Source of the DNA: Halobaculum sp. CBA1158
Lineage (GTDB): Archaea; Halobacteriota; Halobacteria; Halobacteriales; Haloferacaceae
DNA length: 64,000 nt
Direction: 5' to 3'
NCBI RefSeq assembly: GCF_021431925.1
Contig: NZ_CP090371.1
Location: forward strand, 2,790,001 to 2,854,000
A program made the position numbers and the translations under genes. Positions 17,186-26,577 of the stretch are shown here, piece by piece (the stretch's first letter is position 1; each line of letters starts with the position of its first letter). The notes beneath the pieces were generated by a model, which had not been told where the DNA came from, ran no database searches, and was given only the letters and a program-made list of their open reading frames with translations.

Positions 17186-17853
17186 CCGTCGTCGCGGGCG
17201 GTCAACGCGCCGTCCACGAGGTCGAGTCGGCGGTCGAACCCGCCGCTCACGGCCGGGTCGTGGCTCACGACGGCGACGCCGGCGTCGAACGCCTCGCGGA
17301 GCGAGCGGAGGAGGTCGAGCACCGACTCGGTCGCCTCGGGGTCGAGTTGGCCGGTGGGCTCGTCGGCGAGCACGACCGCCGGGCGGTTCGCCAGCGCGCG
17401 GGCGATGGCGACGCGCTGTTTCTCGCCGCCGCTGAGGCTCGCGGGGTAGCGGTCCGCGAGGTCTGCGATCCCGAGGTGGTCGAACAGCCGCGCGAGCCAG
17501 TCGGGGTCGCGCTCGCCGGCGTGGTCCTGCGGGAGCGCGGCGTTGTCCCACGCGTCGAGGTCGGGGACGAGCTGGAAGTCCTGAAAGACGATTCCGAGGT
17601 GGTCGCGACGGAGAGTCGCCCGCTCGCGTTCTGACAGTCCCGAGGCGTCGCGGCCGGCGACGGCGACGACGCCGGCGTCGGCCGGCTCCAGCAGGCCGAG
17701 CGTCGCGAACAGCGTCGACTTGCCCGAGCCGCTCGCGCCCCGGATCACCACCCGGTCGCCGCGGTCGACGGCGACGTCGACGCCGTCGAGGACGCGCTCG
17801 CCGCCGCGGGTGACGACCAGGTCGCGCGCGGCGAGAGCCGGGGGGTCGCTCAC
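17179..17853 (-). CDS. ABC transporter ATP-binding protein (LolD/MacB type)
   Basis: A 224-residue nucleotide-binding subunit. Walker A GASGSGKS is at 39-46, the Q-loop at VFQDFQLVP (89-97), the signature SGGEKQR at 141-147, Walker B VVLADEP at about 160-166, and the switch His in VVSHDP. The layout is that of LolD/MacB/FtsE subunits, which partner FtsX-type permeases, exactly the type encoded first in this operon. The GTG at 17853 is used because sequence upstream is Arg/Ser-rich and unlike protein. It lies 64 bp below the 600-residue membrane protein gene on the same strand. Confidence 0.94.
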   Translation of the reverse strand: MSDPPALAARDLVVTRGGERVLDGVDVAVDRGDRVVIRGASGSGKSTLFATLGLLEPADAGVVAVAGRDASGLSERERATLRRDHLGIVFQDFQLVPDLDAWDNAALPQDHAGERDPDWLARLFDHLGIADLADRYPASLSGGEKQRVAIARALANRPAVVLADEPTGQLDPEATESVLDLLRSLREAFDAGVAVVSHDPAVSGGFDRRLDLVDGALTARDDGS

Positions 17854-17917
17854 GGCCGGGAGTGACGCCGAGCGGCTGTTAGTCCTGTCGGTCGGTTCGG
17901 GTGACCCCCGAGCCGGA

Positions 17918-19720
17918 TCAGCAGTCCGCGCCGCCGGGGCGACTCGGCAGCGACATCGCGACTCGGTCGCGGGTGCCGGCGTCGTAGACGACGTGTCGGT
18001 CGGCGAGCAGGCCCCGGTAGCGACCCGGGTCGACAGCGACCGCCGGCCGGGGGTACTGCTGCGCGCCGACCGTCGCCCACGACGCCTGCGAGACGACGGC
18101 GCAGTCGGGGGGCGGCCCGCCGGCGAGCCAGCCCGAGACCGGCGCGCGCCGGGCCGGCTCGTCCCGGTCGTAGTAGCCGGCGATCCGGACGAGGTGGTCG
18201 TCGCCGGCCCACGTGCCCGGCACGTGCGCGACCGCGTGGCTCGTGCCCGCGAACTCCGCCTCCTCGGTGATCCCCCGGTAGGGGACCACGTCGACGCCGG
18301 CGAAGGCGATCGGGAGGCTCGCGGCCGCACACGTCAGCAGGACCGCCGCCGCGACGGGGACGGCCGCGCGACGGAGACGACCGGGGCGGCCGGAGTGGCG
18401 GGGATCGACGGACCCCCCGGACCCAGTTGACCCGTCGCCGGCGGCGTCGCTTCCGGCGGCGTCGCTTCTGCCGGTAACGCCGCGAACGCGGGGGAGCCCG
18501 ACCGCCAGCGCGACGCCCGCGAGCACGGCCCACGGCAGGTGCGCGAACGTCTGCACCCGGTAGATGGTGTTGAGGTACGGCGGCGTGAGCGCGGCCGACA
18601 GCGAGAAGCCGATCGCCAGCGCGACCGCGGTCGCCAGCGCCGCCATCGCCCGCCCGTCCGGCCGGTCCGCGAGCGCGGTCGGCAGCGCCCACGCCGCCGC
18701 CAGCGACGGGATCGCGAGCGGGAGCAACGCCGCGAGGAGCACGCCCGGCGTCCGCGGCAGCCCCGGGAACACCGCGGTCGCGGCGTTGAGTGCCAGCAGG
18801 CCGAACGCGACGCAGACCGCGAGCGCGCCGGCGACCCGGACCCGCCGCGGTCGGGCGCGCGCCAGCGCCGCGAGCCCGAACGCCCCGAGGATCACCCAGG
18901 CGGCGAACAGGTCGAGCGCCTCGGTCAGCCTGGCGCTCTGGATGACGTACGCCGGCGTCAGCCGCGCGGTCAGCGAGAAGTAGCCGACCGCGTACGCCCA
19001 GAAGGCGACCGCGGCCGCGACGTGGCCGGCCAGTCGGCGCGGGGTGCGCCCCGGCGCGAGCACGGCCCAGCCGACGAGCACGAGTCCGAACACGACCGTG
19101 TCGAGGTTGTGCGTCGGCGGGAGCGCCAGCGCCAGCGCCGCCGTCACCGCGTACCAGCCGAGCCGGCCGGTGTGGCTCGCGCGGGCGTACGCGACCGTCG
19201 CCAGCGGAACCAGGAGGAGTCCCAACGTCTGCTCGTCGACCGCCATCGCCCGGTGGAGGGTGAGCCCGCCGACGGCGAGCAGGCCGGCCGCGACGCCCGG
19301 GCCGACCCGGCCAACTGGGACGGCAGTCCGGGTGATCCGGGCGGCGATCCGTCGGGCGACCGCGGCGGCGACAAGCACGGGCACGGCCCCGACGACCGCG
19401 ATCGCCGGCTGTGCGACGACCAGCGCCGACTCGCCCGTGACGGCGCTGACGACCGACAAGAACGCCGTGAACTGGAGGTCGTCGACGGGCATCCGCGACA
19501 GGGGGAGTCGCCCCGTCGCGGCGACCAGCCGGACGTGGCCCGCGTAGACGATCCCGTCGGGATTGAACGGGAGCGACGACCGGATCAGCGGACTCGCCCG
19601 GAGCGCGACCGCGACCGCGAACGCCGCGAGCACAGCCAGCGCGCCACGGCGACGGCCGCGGACTCCGGTACCCCCGTGACCGTCCCGATCGGCGGCGTTC
19701 GAGTCGGTCGGGTCACTCAT
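17918..19720 (-). CDS. polytopic membrane protein, 600 aa, glycosyltransferase-C-like topology
   Basis: A 600-residue protein with about eleven to twelve membrane helices through residue 450, then a TM near 455-475 and a C-terminal ectodomain of about 125 residues. The first ectoplasmic loop contains FNPDGIVYAGHVRL, and a PPTHNLDTVVFG motif sits in the middle. This layout, a multi-TM core with early acidic loop and extracytoplasmic tail, resembles GT-C type membrane glycosyltransferases, but I do not see a firm catalytic motif, so this is only a suggestion. Its start overlaps the end of the permease gene by 8 bp, implying translational coupling and a shared role. Confidence 0.78.
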   Translation of the reverse strand: MSDPTDSNAADRDGHGGTGVRGRRRGALAVLAAFAVAVALRASPLIRSSLPFNPDGIVYAGHVRLVAATGRLPLSRMPVDDLQFTAFLSVVSAVTGESALVVAQPAIAVVGAVPVLVAAAVARRIAARITRTAVPVGRVGPGVAAGLLAVGGLTLHRAMAVDEQTLGLLLVPLATVAYARASHTGRLGWYAVTAALALALPPTHNLDTVVFGLVLVGWAVLAPGRTPRRLAGHVAAAVAFWAYAVGYFSLTARLTPAYVIQSARLTEALDLFAAWVILGAFGLAALARARPRRVRVAGALAVCVAFGLLALNAATAVFPGLPRTPGVLLAALLPLAIPSLAAAWALPTALADRPDGRAMAALATAVALAIGFSLSAALTPPYLNTIYRVQTFAHLPWAVLAGVALAVGLPRVRGVTGRSDAAGSDAAGDGSTGSGGSVDPRHSGRPGRLRRAAVPVAAAVLLTCAAASLPIAFAGVDVVPYRGITEEAEFAGTSHAVAHVPGTWAGDDHLVRIAGYYDRDEPARRAPVSGWLAGGPPPDCAVVSQASWATVGAQQYPRPAVAVDPGRYRGLLADRHVVYDAGTRDRVAMSLPSRPGGADC

Positions 19721-22700
19721 CGCCGCCCCACCTCCCGGACGCGGCCAGCAGCGACGCCGGCGTCGCGCGGGTGACGCCGACGGCCGCGAGGAGTCCGCCG
19801 GCGGCGACGAGGCCGACGGAGGCGACCGCGAGGACCGCGAGCGTCGCCGGCGACGGGGTCGGGTCGACGGAGACGCCGTAGACAGTCAGCGCGCCGATGG
19901 CGTCGAGCGCGCGCACGGCGGCGACCCCGGCGACGCCGCCCAAAAGCGTCGCGACCGCGCCGACGCGGACCGCGTCGGCGACGACGAGCCGGCGGATCTG
20001 CCGGGGCGTCGCGCCCGCGGCCCGGCGGATCCCGAGGCTCCGCCGGCGGGCGTGGACGGCGCTGGCCATCGCCGTGGCGACGCCGCCGACGACCGTGACG
20101 GCCGCGACCGCCGACAGCGACGCGACCAGCAGCCTGAGGTTGCCGAACACGGTCGCGACCGCCCGGCCGATCGCCGAGGCGTCGCGGTCGACGCCGGCCG
20201 TCGCCAGCGCCGCCGCGAGCCGGTCGTCGCCGCCCACCTCGACGCGGCGCTCGGCGAGCGTCGTCCCGTCCGTCGCGACCGTCGCGTCGAAGCCGCCGGG
20301 CGGCTGGCGCGCCAGCGCGAGGTCGATCCGGGTGCGCTCGCCGGGCGCGAGCGCGACCGAGCGGTCGGTGCTCGTCCCCGCGGCCGCGACCGTCACCTCG
20401 CGCTCGACGGTCGCGTTCCAGGGGTTCGACAGCTCCGCCGTGACCGTCGGCGTCGACAGCACCGACGGCCGTTCGGGCGAGACGGCGACGCTCGCGACGA
20501 GATCCCGGCGCGCGTCCGCCGACACCTCGACGGTCGCCGACGCGGTCCGCCCGTCGGCCCGCGCGGTCACGGTCGCCGTCCCGGGGTCGCCCAGCGGGAG
20601 CCGCGCGGTGCCGTCCGGTCCCGTCGTGACCGTCCGCGACGCCTCGCCGTCTCCAGCGTCTCCGTCCCCGTCCCCGCCGTCTCCAGCGCCGCCGCCGTCC
20701 TCGGAGCCGTCGAATTCGACGGCGATCGTGGCGTTCGCGACCGGGTCGCCCCCGACGGTCACGACCGTCACCGCGGGCGTGCTGTTCGGCGGCGCGGTCG
20801 CCGGCAGCCCCCGGAGCGCGAGCGCGTCCGGGTCGCGCGAGACGAGCGTCGCCTCGCGGTCGCCGACGCGGAGGGCGTGCTCGCCGGCCGGGGGTGCGAC
20901 GAACGTGAGCGGGACGCGCCGCTGCTCGAACGCCTCGAGCGACACCGTGCGACTCCGCCGCTGGTCGCCCAGTCGGGCGGGCACCTCGACGGTCGCGGGG
21001 CCGCCGACGGCGACGAGCGTCGCCTCGACCGTGACGTTGCGGCCGGCGACGGCCGAACCCGGCGTGTCTATCGAGGTGACGACGACGCCTGACCCGTTCA
21101 CTCCGACGGCGTCGCCGGCGGCTCCGTCCGTCCCGGGGGACCCTCCGCCCCCGGCGTCGCCGCTTCCGTCGGTCCGGACGAACTGGACGGCGTCCCCGGA
21201 CTTCCCCGTGAGGTGGCGGGCCGTCGGGAGCGACACGATCAGCTGGTCGTCGACCGCGCCCGGCCCCGCGAAGACGCCGACGACGGTGACCGTCGTGACC
21301 GCGGGCTCCGTGCTCCCGCCGAGGGTCATCTCGTCCCCGGGGTCGAGGTCGAGGCGGGCCGCGAGGTCGGCACCGACGACCGCCTCGTCGGCGCGTTCCG
21401 GCTCGCGGCCCGCGGTCAGCGACACCGACGAGACGGACGCGAACGCCCCGTAGTCGGCCCCCCGGGTGAGGACGGCCTCGCCGTCGACGACCGAGAACGC
21501 GAGCAGCTCCGCGCTGGCGTCGGTTCCCGACGCCCGGAGCGCGTCGGCGTAGCCCTCGGGGACGCCGCTGGCGACGGGGTGGACCGCGCCGGGCTCCGTG
21601 ATCGTGTCGCCGGCGACCAGCGGCGCGAGCGCGCCCGCCCCGGCCGCGAGCGTCAGGCTCACAGCGAAGAACACGGCGAGCGCGCCGGCCGTCGGCACGA
21701 GCGGCCGCCACCCCAACAGCGACGGCTCGAGCGCCCGTCGGGCGCGCGCGGTCCCGGACCGAACCGCGGCCGCGACGCCGGACCTCGGGCCGCGTGCGGC
21801 GTCGTCGTCCGTGGCGGGATCTGCGTCGCGGTCGGCGACGGGAGCGCCGCCGGAGGCCCCCGGGTCGGCGAGCGCGTCGTCGATCGCTCCCGGCGGCAGG
21901 CGAGCGGTCCGCCAGCCGGCGAGGCCGCCGGCGGCGACGCCGACGAGCGCGACCCCGGCGTAGGCCGGGACGAGCACCCGCGCGGCCGCGGGCGACACCC
22001 CCAAGTCGAGGCTGGTCGGGACGCCGAGGAACACCGCCGCGTTCACCACGAGGTTCAACAGGACGACGCCGACGGCGTAGCCGAGCGCGGTCCCCGCGAG
22101 CGCGAGGACGCCGCCTCGGAGCGCGAAGGCGGCGACGAGGTGGCGCGGCGGCGCGCCGGTCGCGCGGGCGACGCGGATCGCGCGCCGGCGGTCGCGGACG
22201 GCGATCCGCGAGACGCTGTACACCGTGATCGCGGCGAGCGCGCCGACGCCGACCGAAAGCGCCGCGAGCGCGTCGACCAGGCCGCGCGAGCCGACCGCGA
22301 AGAAGGCGAACGCGCTGCGCAGGGGTGCCCCCCGGGACGGTACCGCCGTCGCGTCGGCGTCGCCGGCGTCGATCACGAACGCCGACTGCAGACCCAGTCT
22401 GTCGAGCGTCGAGCCGTTCACCCGGTACCAGCCCGGCGCGAGCACGGCGTCGCCGGCGCGGTCGACGCCGACTGTGGCGTTCCCCTCGGGACCGACCAGC
22501 GTGACGGCGTCGTCGGGGGGACGGTCGCCGGTCGCGGCCCCGGTCTCGACAGGGCGGATCGTCGCCTCGCCCGCGAGGGTCGGCACAGTCACCGGTTCGG
22601 GAACGGCGACGACTGTGACGGTCGAGAGCGACCGATCGGAGACGCCCTCGACGGTCGCGGTCGTCGCCGGGATCACGACCGCGTCGCCCGCGCTGTCTGC

Positions 22701-22946
22701 GTCGCCCGCGCGGTCGGCAGAGGGGGCGTCGCCGGCGGCCGTCAGCGCCGCGGGGTCGTCGACGCGCTCGACGGTGCCGCCGGTGCCGTACTCGGCGGCG
22801 AGCCCGAGCACCTGCGCGCTCGCGCCGACGGCGACGAGGACCGTGCCGGTGAGAAACGCGACCGTCACCGCGAGCACCGCCACCGCGAGCCAATCGCGCG
22901 CCGACCACCCCGCGACGAGCCGCCACCGGTAGCTCACCGCGGCCAC
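19713..22946 (-). CDS. FtsX/MacB-type ABC permease with very large extracytoplasmic insert, 1077 aa
   Basis: Both halves of an FtsX-domain permease are visible. One TM lies near 15-36 and a three-helix block near 230-345. A second TM is near 415, followed by a long extracytoplasmic part, and a final three-helix block lies near 945-1065 with the RRSLGIRRAAGATPRQI cytoplasmic loop characteristic of MacB/LolC permeases. The insert of about 500 residues contains a MacB-PCD-like portion and repeated beta-rich segments (CARDB/Ig-like, for example about 640-720 and 720-900) with a low-complexity Gly/Asp spacer. It starts at GTG 22946. Together with the ATPase gene it forms an export or lipoprotein-handling ABC system. 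Confidence 0.88.
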   Translation of the reverse strand: MAAVSYRWRLVAGWSARDWLAVAVLAVTVAFLTGTVLVAVGASAQVLGLAAEYGTGGTVERVDDPAALTAAGDAPSADRAGDADSAGDAVVIPATTATVEGVSDRSLSTVTVVAVPEPVTVPTLAGEATIRPVETGAATGDRPPDDAVTLVGPEGNATVGVDRAGDAVLAPGWYRVNGSTLDRLGLQSAFVIDAGDADATAVPSRGAPLRSAFAFFAVGSRGLVDALAALSVGVGALAAITVYSVSRIAVRDRRRAIRVARATGAPPRHLVAAFALRGGVLALAGTALGYAVGVVLLNLVVNAAVFLGVPTSLDLGVSPAAARVLVPAYAGVALVGVAAGGLAGWRTARLPPGAIDDALADPGASGGAPVADRDADPATDDDAARGPRSGVAAAVRSGTARARRALEPSLLGWRPLVPTAGALAVFFAVSLTLAAGAGALAPLVAGDTITEPGAVHPVASGVPEGYADALRASGTDASAELLAFSVVDGEAVLTRGADYGAFASVSSVSLTAGREPERADEAVVGADLAARLDLDPGDEMTLGGSTEPAVTTVTVVGVFAGPGAVDDQLIVSLPTARHLTGKSGDAVQFVRTDGSGDAGGGGSPGTDGAAGDAVGVNGSGVVVTSIDTPGSAVAGRNVTVEATLVAVGGPATVEVPARLGDQRRSRTVSLEAFEQRRVPLTFVAPPAGEHALRVGDREATLVSRDPDALALRGLPATAPPNSTPAVTVVTVGGDPVANATIAVEFDGSEDGGGAGDGGDGDGDAGDGEASRTVTTGPDGTARLPLGDPGTATVTARADGRTASATVEVSADARRDLVASVAVSPERPSVLSTPTVTAELSNPWNATVEREVTVAAAGTSTDRSVALAPGERTRIDLALARQPPGGFDATVATDGTTLAERRVEVGGDDRLAAALATAGVDRDASAIGRAVATVFGNLRLLVASLSAVAAVTVVGGVATAMASAVHARRRSLGIRRAAGATPRQIRRLVVADAVRVGAVATLLGGVAGVAAVRALDAIGALTVYGVSVDPTPSPATLAVLAVASVGLVAAGGLLAAVGVTRATPASLLAASGRWGGDE

Positions 22947-23102
22947 CCCGGCGAACGCGTGTCACGGCGGGCGGCGCGCGTCGGTCGCATCGGATCGGTG
23001 CCACCCTTTGCTCCGGCTCCCTTGTGTCTTTGTATTCCGCCGACCACCGGACGCGGGCGCTACCCGAACCCACTAAGGCGGTGCGGCGACCACGCTCTCG
23101 CC

Positions 23103-25316
23103 GTGAACGCCGTCCCGTCGCCGCGCGCGGTCGCGGCGCTGTCGATCGCGACCCTGCTGATCCTCGTCGCCGCGACGCCGGCGGCGAGCGCGGCCGCCGG
23201 CGGGTCGGGAGCGTCCGCGCCGGTCGTCGCCGGCGATTCGCCCGGTACCGACACGTCGCCGACGAGGATCGTCGACGGCGTGTCGATCGGCCAACAGACG
23301 GGAACGGCGACCCCGGCCAACGCGACGAACGCGACGAACACCAGTCACGAGAACCCCGACGAGGTCGACCGCGACGGCGACGCTGCGGCCGTGCGGTCGG
23401 CGCTGGCGAGCCGCCTCGCCGAGCGGCTCTCGGAGGGAAGCGTCCGGATCGAGCAGGGAGAGTACGAGGCGGCGCGGGGCGCGCTCGACGACGACTACGC
23501 GGAGCTGCTGTCGGCGTACGTCGAGGTCGCCGGCGACGCCGCCGACGCGTCGCCGGAGGCGTTCGAACGGGCCGGCGAGCGCCAGCGCGAGTACGCCGAG
23601 GCCGCCGCCGAGTTCGAGGAGACGTACGAGGCGTACCGCGAGGCCCGCCGCGCGGGCAACGAGTCCCGGGCGCGGGAACTCGCCCGGGAGCTTCGCGAGG
23701 ACGGCGAGCGCGTGAACCGGACGGGAACGAACCTGACGCGGTCGTTCGACGCGGTCGAGTCGACGACCGCGGCGAACCTGACGGACGCGACGTCGTCGGT
23801 CAGGAACGCGACCGCCTCGGTCGAGAACCGGACCGAGTCGGCCGTCGAGGCGACGTTCGTTCGGACGGTCGTCGAGGCGAGCGTCGCCCGAGAGTCGGCC
23901 GCGTTCGACGACCCCGTGGGCCTCAGCGGGCGGATCGCGACCGCCGACGGCGACCCCGTGGCGAACCGGACCGTGACGCTCGTCGTCGGGGAGCGTCGCC
24001 TGCGCGTCGCGACGGACGAGACCGGGGCCTTCGAGACGACGTACCGCCCGGTCGGGATCCGAACGGGGGATCGGTCGGTTCGCGTGGCGTACCGGCCGGC
24101 CGATGACTCGGTGTTCCTGGGCGCGAACGACACGGTCGCGCTGGCCGTGCGGCCGACGAACGCGACGGTCACTATCACCGCCTCCCCGGAGCGCGCCGCC
24201 GCCGGCGACCGGATCGCCGTGACCGGCACCGTGACCGCGAACGGGACGCCCGTCGCCGACGCGCCCGTCCGCGTGACCGTCGGCGGGACGACCCTCGGGG
24301 TCGTCCGCACCGCCGAGAACGGGAGCTACCGCCTCGCGGCGTCGCTGCCGGCGTCGGTCACCGCCGGCGAGGCGACGGTGACCGCGGGCGTCGACGGCGG
24401 CGACCGCGCCGTTCGCGCCGGACCCGCCGAGGCCGACGTGACCGTCGCGTCGACGCCCGTGACGATCGACGCGAACGCGACCGCGCCCAACGGTTCGACC
24501 GCGGTCGTCGCCGGGACCGTCGAGACCGAGAACGGCGACCCGGTGACCCGGGGAGCCGTCGAGATCAGCGTCGACGGCTCCGTCGTCGCCACGGCGCGAC
24601 TCGGCGACGACGGGACCTTTCGGCGGCTGATCGACCTCGAGGACGCCGTCGGTGAGGGGGACGGCGGCGACGGCGACCGGAGCGACGGGAGCGTCGCGAT
24701 CGCCGTCTCGTACGCCGATCCCGCGACGAGCCTCGAGCGCGCGTCGGCGACCATCAGGGTCGACCGCGACGCCGGCGACGAGGCGACGACCGCCGCGATC
24801 CGGTCGGCCCTGTCGTCGGTGCCGGTCCTTCCGCTGGGTGCGGTCGTCGCGACGGGGATCGGCCTGGCCGTGTTGATCCGCCGCGACCGGGGCACCGATC
24901 CCGTCGCCGGCGCGGTCGGTGGCGACGAGGCGACGGACGGGGACCGCGTCGGCGACGACGCCGCCGCGGGGGACCGATCGCCGGGGCGGGACCTCCTCGC
25001 GGCCGCGCGGCGACGCCACGAGGCGGGCGAGGAGCGCGCCGCCGTCGAGACGGCGTACCGCGCGGCCCGCCGGGCCGTCGCGGCCGGTGAGGGCGTGAGC
25101 GTCCCCGCGACCGGCACCCACTGGGAGGTCAACGCGGCCGCGGGGCGGGCGCTCCCCGCGGCGGCGGCCGACCGCTTCGAGCGGATCACCGAGCGGTACG
25201 AGCGGGTCGCCTACGGCGACGAGCAGGCCTCCCCGTCGGCGGTCGCCGACCTGCTCGAGGACTGCGAGGCGCTGGTGAACGCCGGCGACGCGGACCGCGC
25301 CAGCGACGACGAGTAG
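23103..25316 (+). CDS. DUF4129-like surface protein with coiled coil and Ig-like repeats, 737 aa
   Basis: Begins at GTG 23103 with a signal peptide (cleavage near residue 31). A Glu/Ala-rich coiled coil covers about 80-230, followed by two or three Ig-like/carboxypeptidase-regulatory beta modules (about 270-560) rich in Asn-x-Thr/Ser sequons. A TM helix near 575-597 is followed by an Arg-rich stop and a cytoplasmic helical domain (about 640-725). That C-terminal region (RHEAGEERAAVETAYRAARRAV) reads like the DUF4129 domain found beside MoxR and DUF58 genes in archaea and bacteria. It is likely to expose a long stalk outside while its tail meets the MoxR-linked machinery. It is the first gene of a plus-strand run with the DUF1616 gene. 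Confidence 0.82.
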   Translation: MNAVPSPRAVAALSIATLLILVAATPAASAAAGGSGASAPVVAGDSPGTDTSPTRIVDGVSIGQQTGTATPANATNATNTSHENPDEVDRDGDAAAVRSALASRLAERLSEGSVRIEQGEYEAARGALDDDYAELLSAYVEVAGDAADASPEAFERAGERQREYAEAAAEFEETYEAYREARRAGNESRARELARELREDGERVNRTGTNLTRSFDAVESTTAANLTDATSSVRNATASVENRTESAVEATFVRTVVEASVARESAAFDDPVGLSGRIATADGDPVANRTVTLVVGERRLRVATDETGAFETTYRPVGIRTGDRSVRVAYRPADDSVFLGANDTVALAVRPTNATVTITASPERAAAGDRIAVTGTVTANGTPVADAPVRVTVGGTTLGVVRTAENGSYRLAASLPASVTAGEATVTAGVDGGDRAVRAGPAEADVTVASTPVTIDANATAPNGSTAVVAGTVETENGDPVTRGAVEISVDGSVVATARLGDDGTFRRLIDLEDAVGEGDGGDGDRSDGSVAIAVSYADPATSLERASATIRVDRDAGDEATTAAIRSALSSVPVLPLGAVVATGIGLAVLIRRDRGTDPVAGAVGGDEATDGDRVGDDAAAGDRSPGRDLLAAARRRHEAGEERAAVETAYRAARRAVAAGEGVSVPATGTHWEVNAAAGRALPAAAADRFERITERYERVAYGDEQASPSAVADLLEDCEALVNAGDADRASDDE

Positions 25317-25379
25317 CGGGGAGTCGCCGAGGGCGGGCGGACCGACTTCCTTTTGTGAGCGGCACCGTTTGCGGGGCAC

Positions 25380-26510
25380 ATGACCGGGGACACGTCGTGG
25401 CGCTTGCTGCTCCCCGAGCCGGTTCGCCGGCTCCCGGCGGACCTGGCGGCGATCGTCGGCTGGGTGCTGCTCACGGTCGTCGTCGTGTTCGTCCCCGTAG
25501 TGAACGAGACGCCGGTCCGACCGGTCGTCGGGCTCGCGTTCGTGCTGTTCGTCCCGGGGTACGCGCTGGTCGCGGCGCTGTTCCCGGAGGCGGGCGAGCC
25601 GCCGGCGGACGACGCGGACGCCGCCGATGGCCGTGGTGCGGGCGTCGACGACGGCGGCAACGCCGACGACGACGGCGGCGACCGTGGCGATGACACCGAC
25701 GCCGTCAGCGACGACCTCGCCGACGCCCCCGGTGAGCCGGACACACGCGAGGGGATCGACGGGATCGAACGGGTGGCGCTGTCGTTCGGGCTGTCGATCG
25801 CGGTCGTGCCGCTGATCGGGCTCGTGTTGAACTTCACGCCGTGGGGGATCCGCCTCGCGCCGATCGTCGTCGCCGTCGGCGGCGTGACGCTGGCGCTGAC
25901 GGCCGTCGCGGCCGCCCGACGGCGCGCGCTTCCCGCCGAGGAGCGCTTTCGCGTGCCGTACCGCGAGTGGGGGGCGGCCGCGCGGACGGAGCTGTTCGAG
26001 CCGGAGACGCGGGTCGACGCCGCGCTCAACGTCCTGCTGGCGGTCAGCGTCGTGGTCGCGGTCGCCTCCGTGGGCTACGCGGTCGCGGTCCCGACTGAGG
26101 GCGAGTCGTTCACCGAGTTCTACCTGCTCACCGAGGGCGAGGACGGCGAGCTCGTCGCCGACGACTACCCGACCGAGTTGGTGCGCGGCGAGCCGGCGTC
26201 GCTGGTCGTCGGTATCGGCAACCACGAGCACCGACGGACCAACTACACCGTCGTCGTCGAACTGCAGGAGGTGCGGGTCGCGAACAACTCCACGACCGTC
26301 CTCGAGTCGGACGAACTCCGGCGCGACCGCGCGAGCCTCGCGGACAACGAGACGTGGACGCTCCCCCACACCGTGACGCCGACGATGACCGGCGAGCGTC
26401 TGCGGCTCCAGTACCTCCTGTATCGCGGGGAGGCACCCGCGGACGCGACCGCCGGGGACGCCTACCGCGAACTCCACCTGTGGGTGAACGTGAGCGATCC
26501 GGAGACGTAA
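25380..26510 (+). CDS. DUF1616 membrane protein
   Basis: A 376-residue protein with two N-terminal TM helices including the DUF1616 hallmark RPVVGLAFVLFVPGYALVAALFP (helix interrupted by the FVPGYAL motif). An acidic disordered loop (about 78-122) follows, then two more helices, one more near 220-240, and a C-terminal extracytoplasmic domain with N-glycosylation sequons ending at residue 376. DUF1616 proteins in haloarchaea occur next to glycosyltransferases and are thought to act at the cell surface; the exact role is unknown. A CCTTTTGTG box about 30 nt before the ATG supports its own promoter, 63 bp after the DUF4129-like gene. Confidence 0.88.
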   Translation: MTGDTSWRLLLPEPVRRLPADLAAIVGWVLLTVVVVFVPVVNETPVRPVVGLAFVLFVPGYALVAALFPEAGEPPADDADAADGRGAGVDDGGNADDDGGDRGDDTDAVSDDLADAPGEPDTREGIDGIERVALSFGLSIAVVPLIGLVLNFTPWGIRLAPIVVAVGGVTLALTAVAAARRRALPAEERFRVPYREWGAAARTELFEPETRVDAALNVLLAVSVVVAVASVGYAVAVPTEGESFTEFYLLTEGEDGELVADDYPTELVRGEPASLVVGIGNHEHRRTNYTVVVELQEVRVANNSTTVLESDELRRDRASLADNETWTLPHTVTPTMTGERLRLQYLLYRGEAPADATAGDAYRELHLWVNVSDPET

Positions 26511-26577
26511 CGCGTCCCGATACCCCCGAACGGTCGCACGCGCCCAGGACAGGGGCTTCCCGCCGATGGCTGTCGGG

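Noticed and set aside
21213-23102. Long plus-strand open frame running through the ABC permease region into the DUF4129-like gene
   Set aside because: It is Arg/Gly/Pro-rich and antisense to a permease with clear helices and motifs. Only the part from GTG 23103 has a signal peptide and haloarchaeal composition.
23073-26477. Long minus-strand open frame opposite the DUF4129-like and DUF1616 genes
   Set aside because: Arg/His-rich translation without acidic bias, covering two convincing plus-strand genes; typical of high-GC antisense frames.
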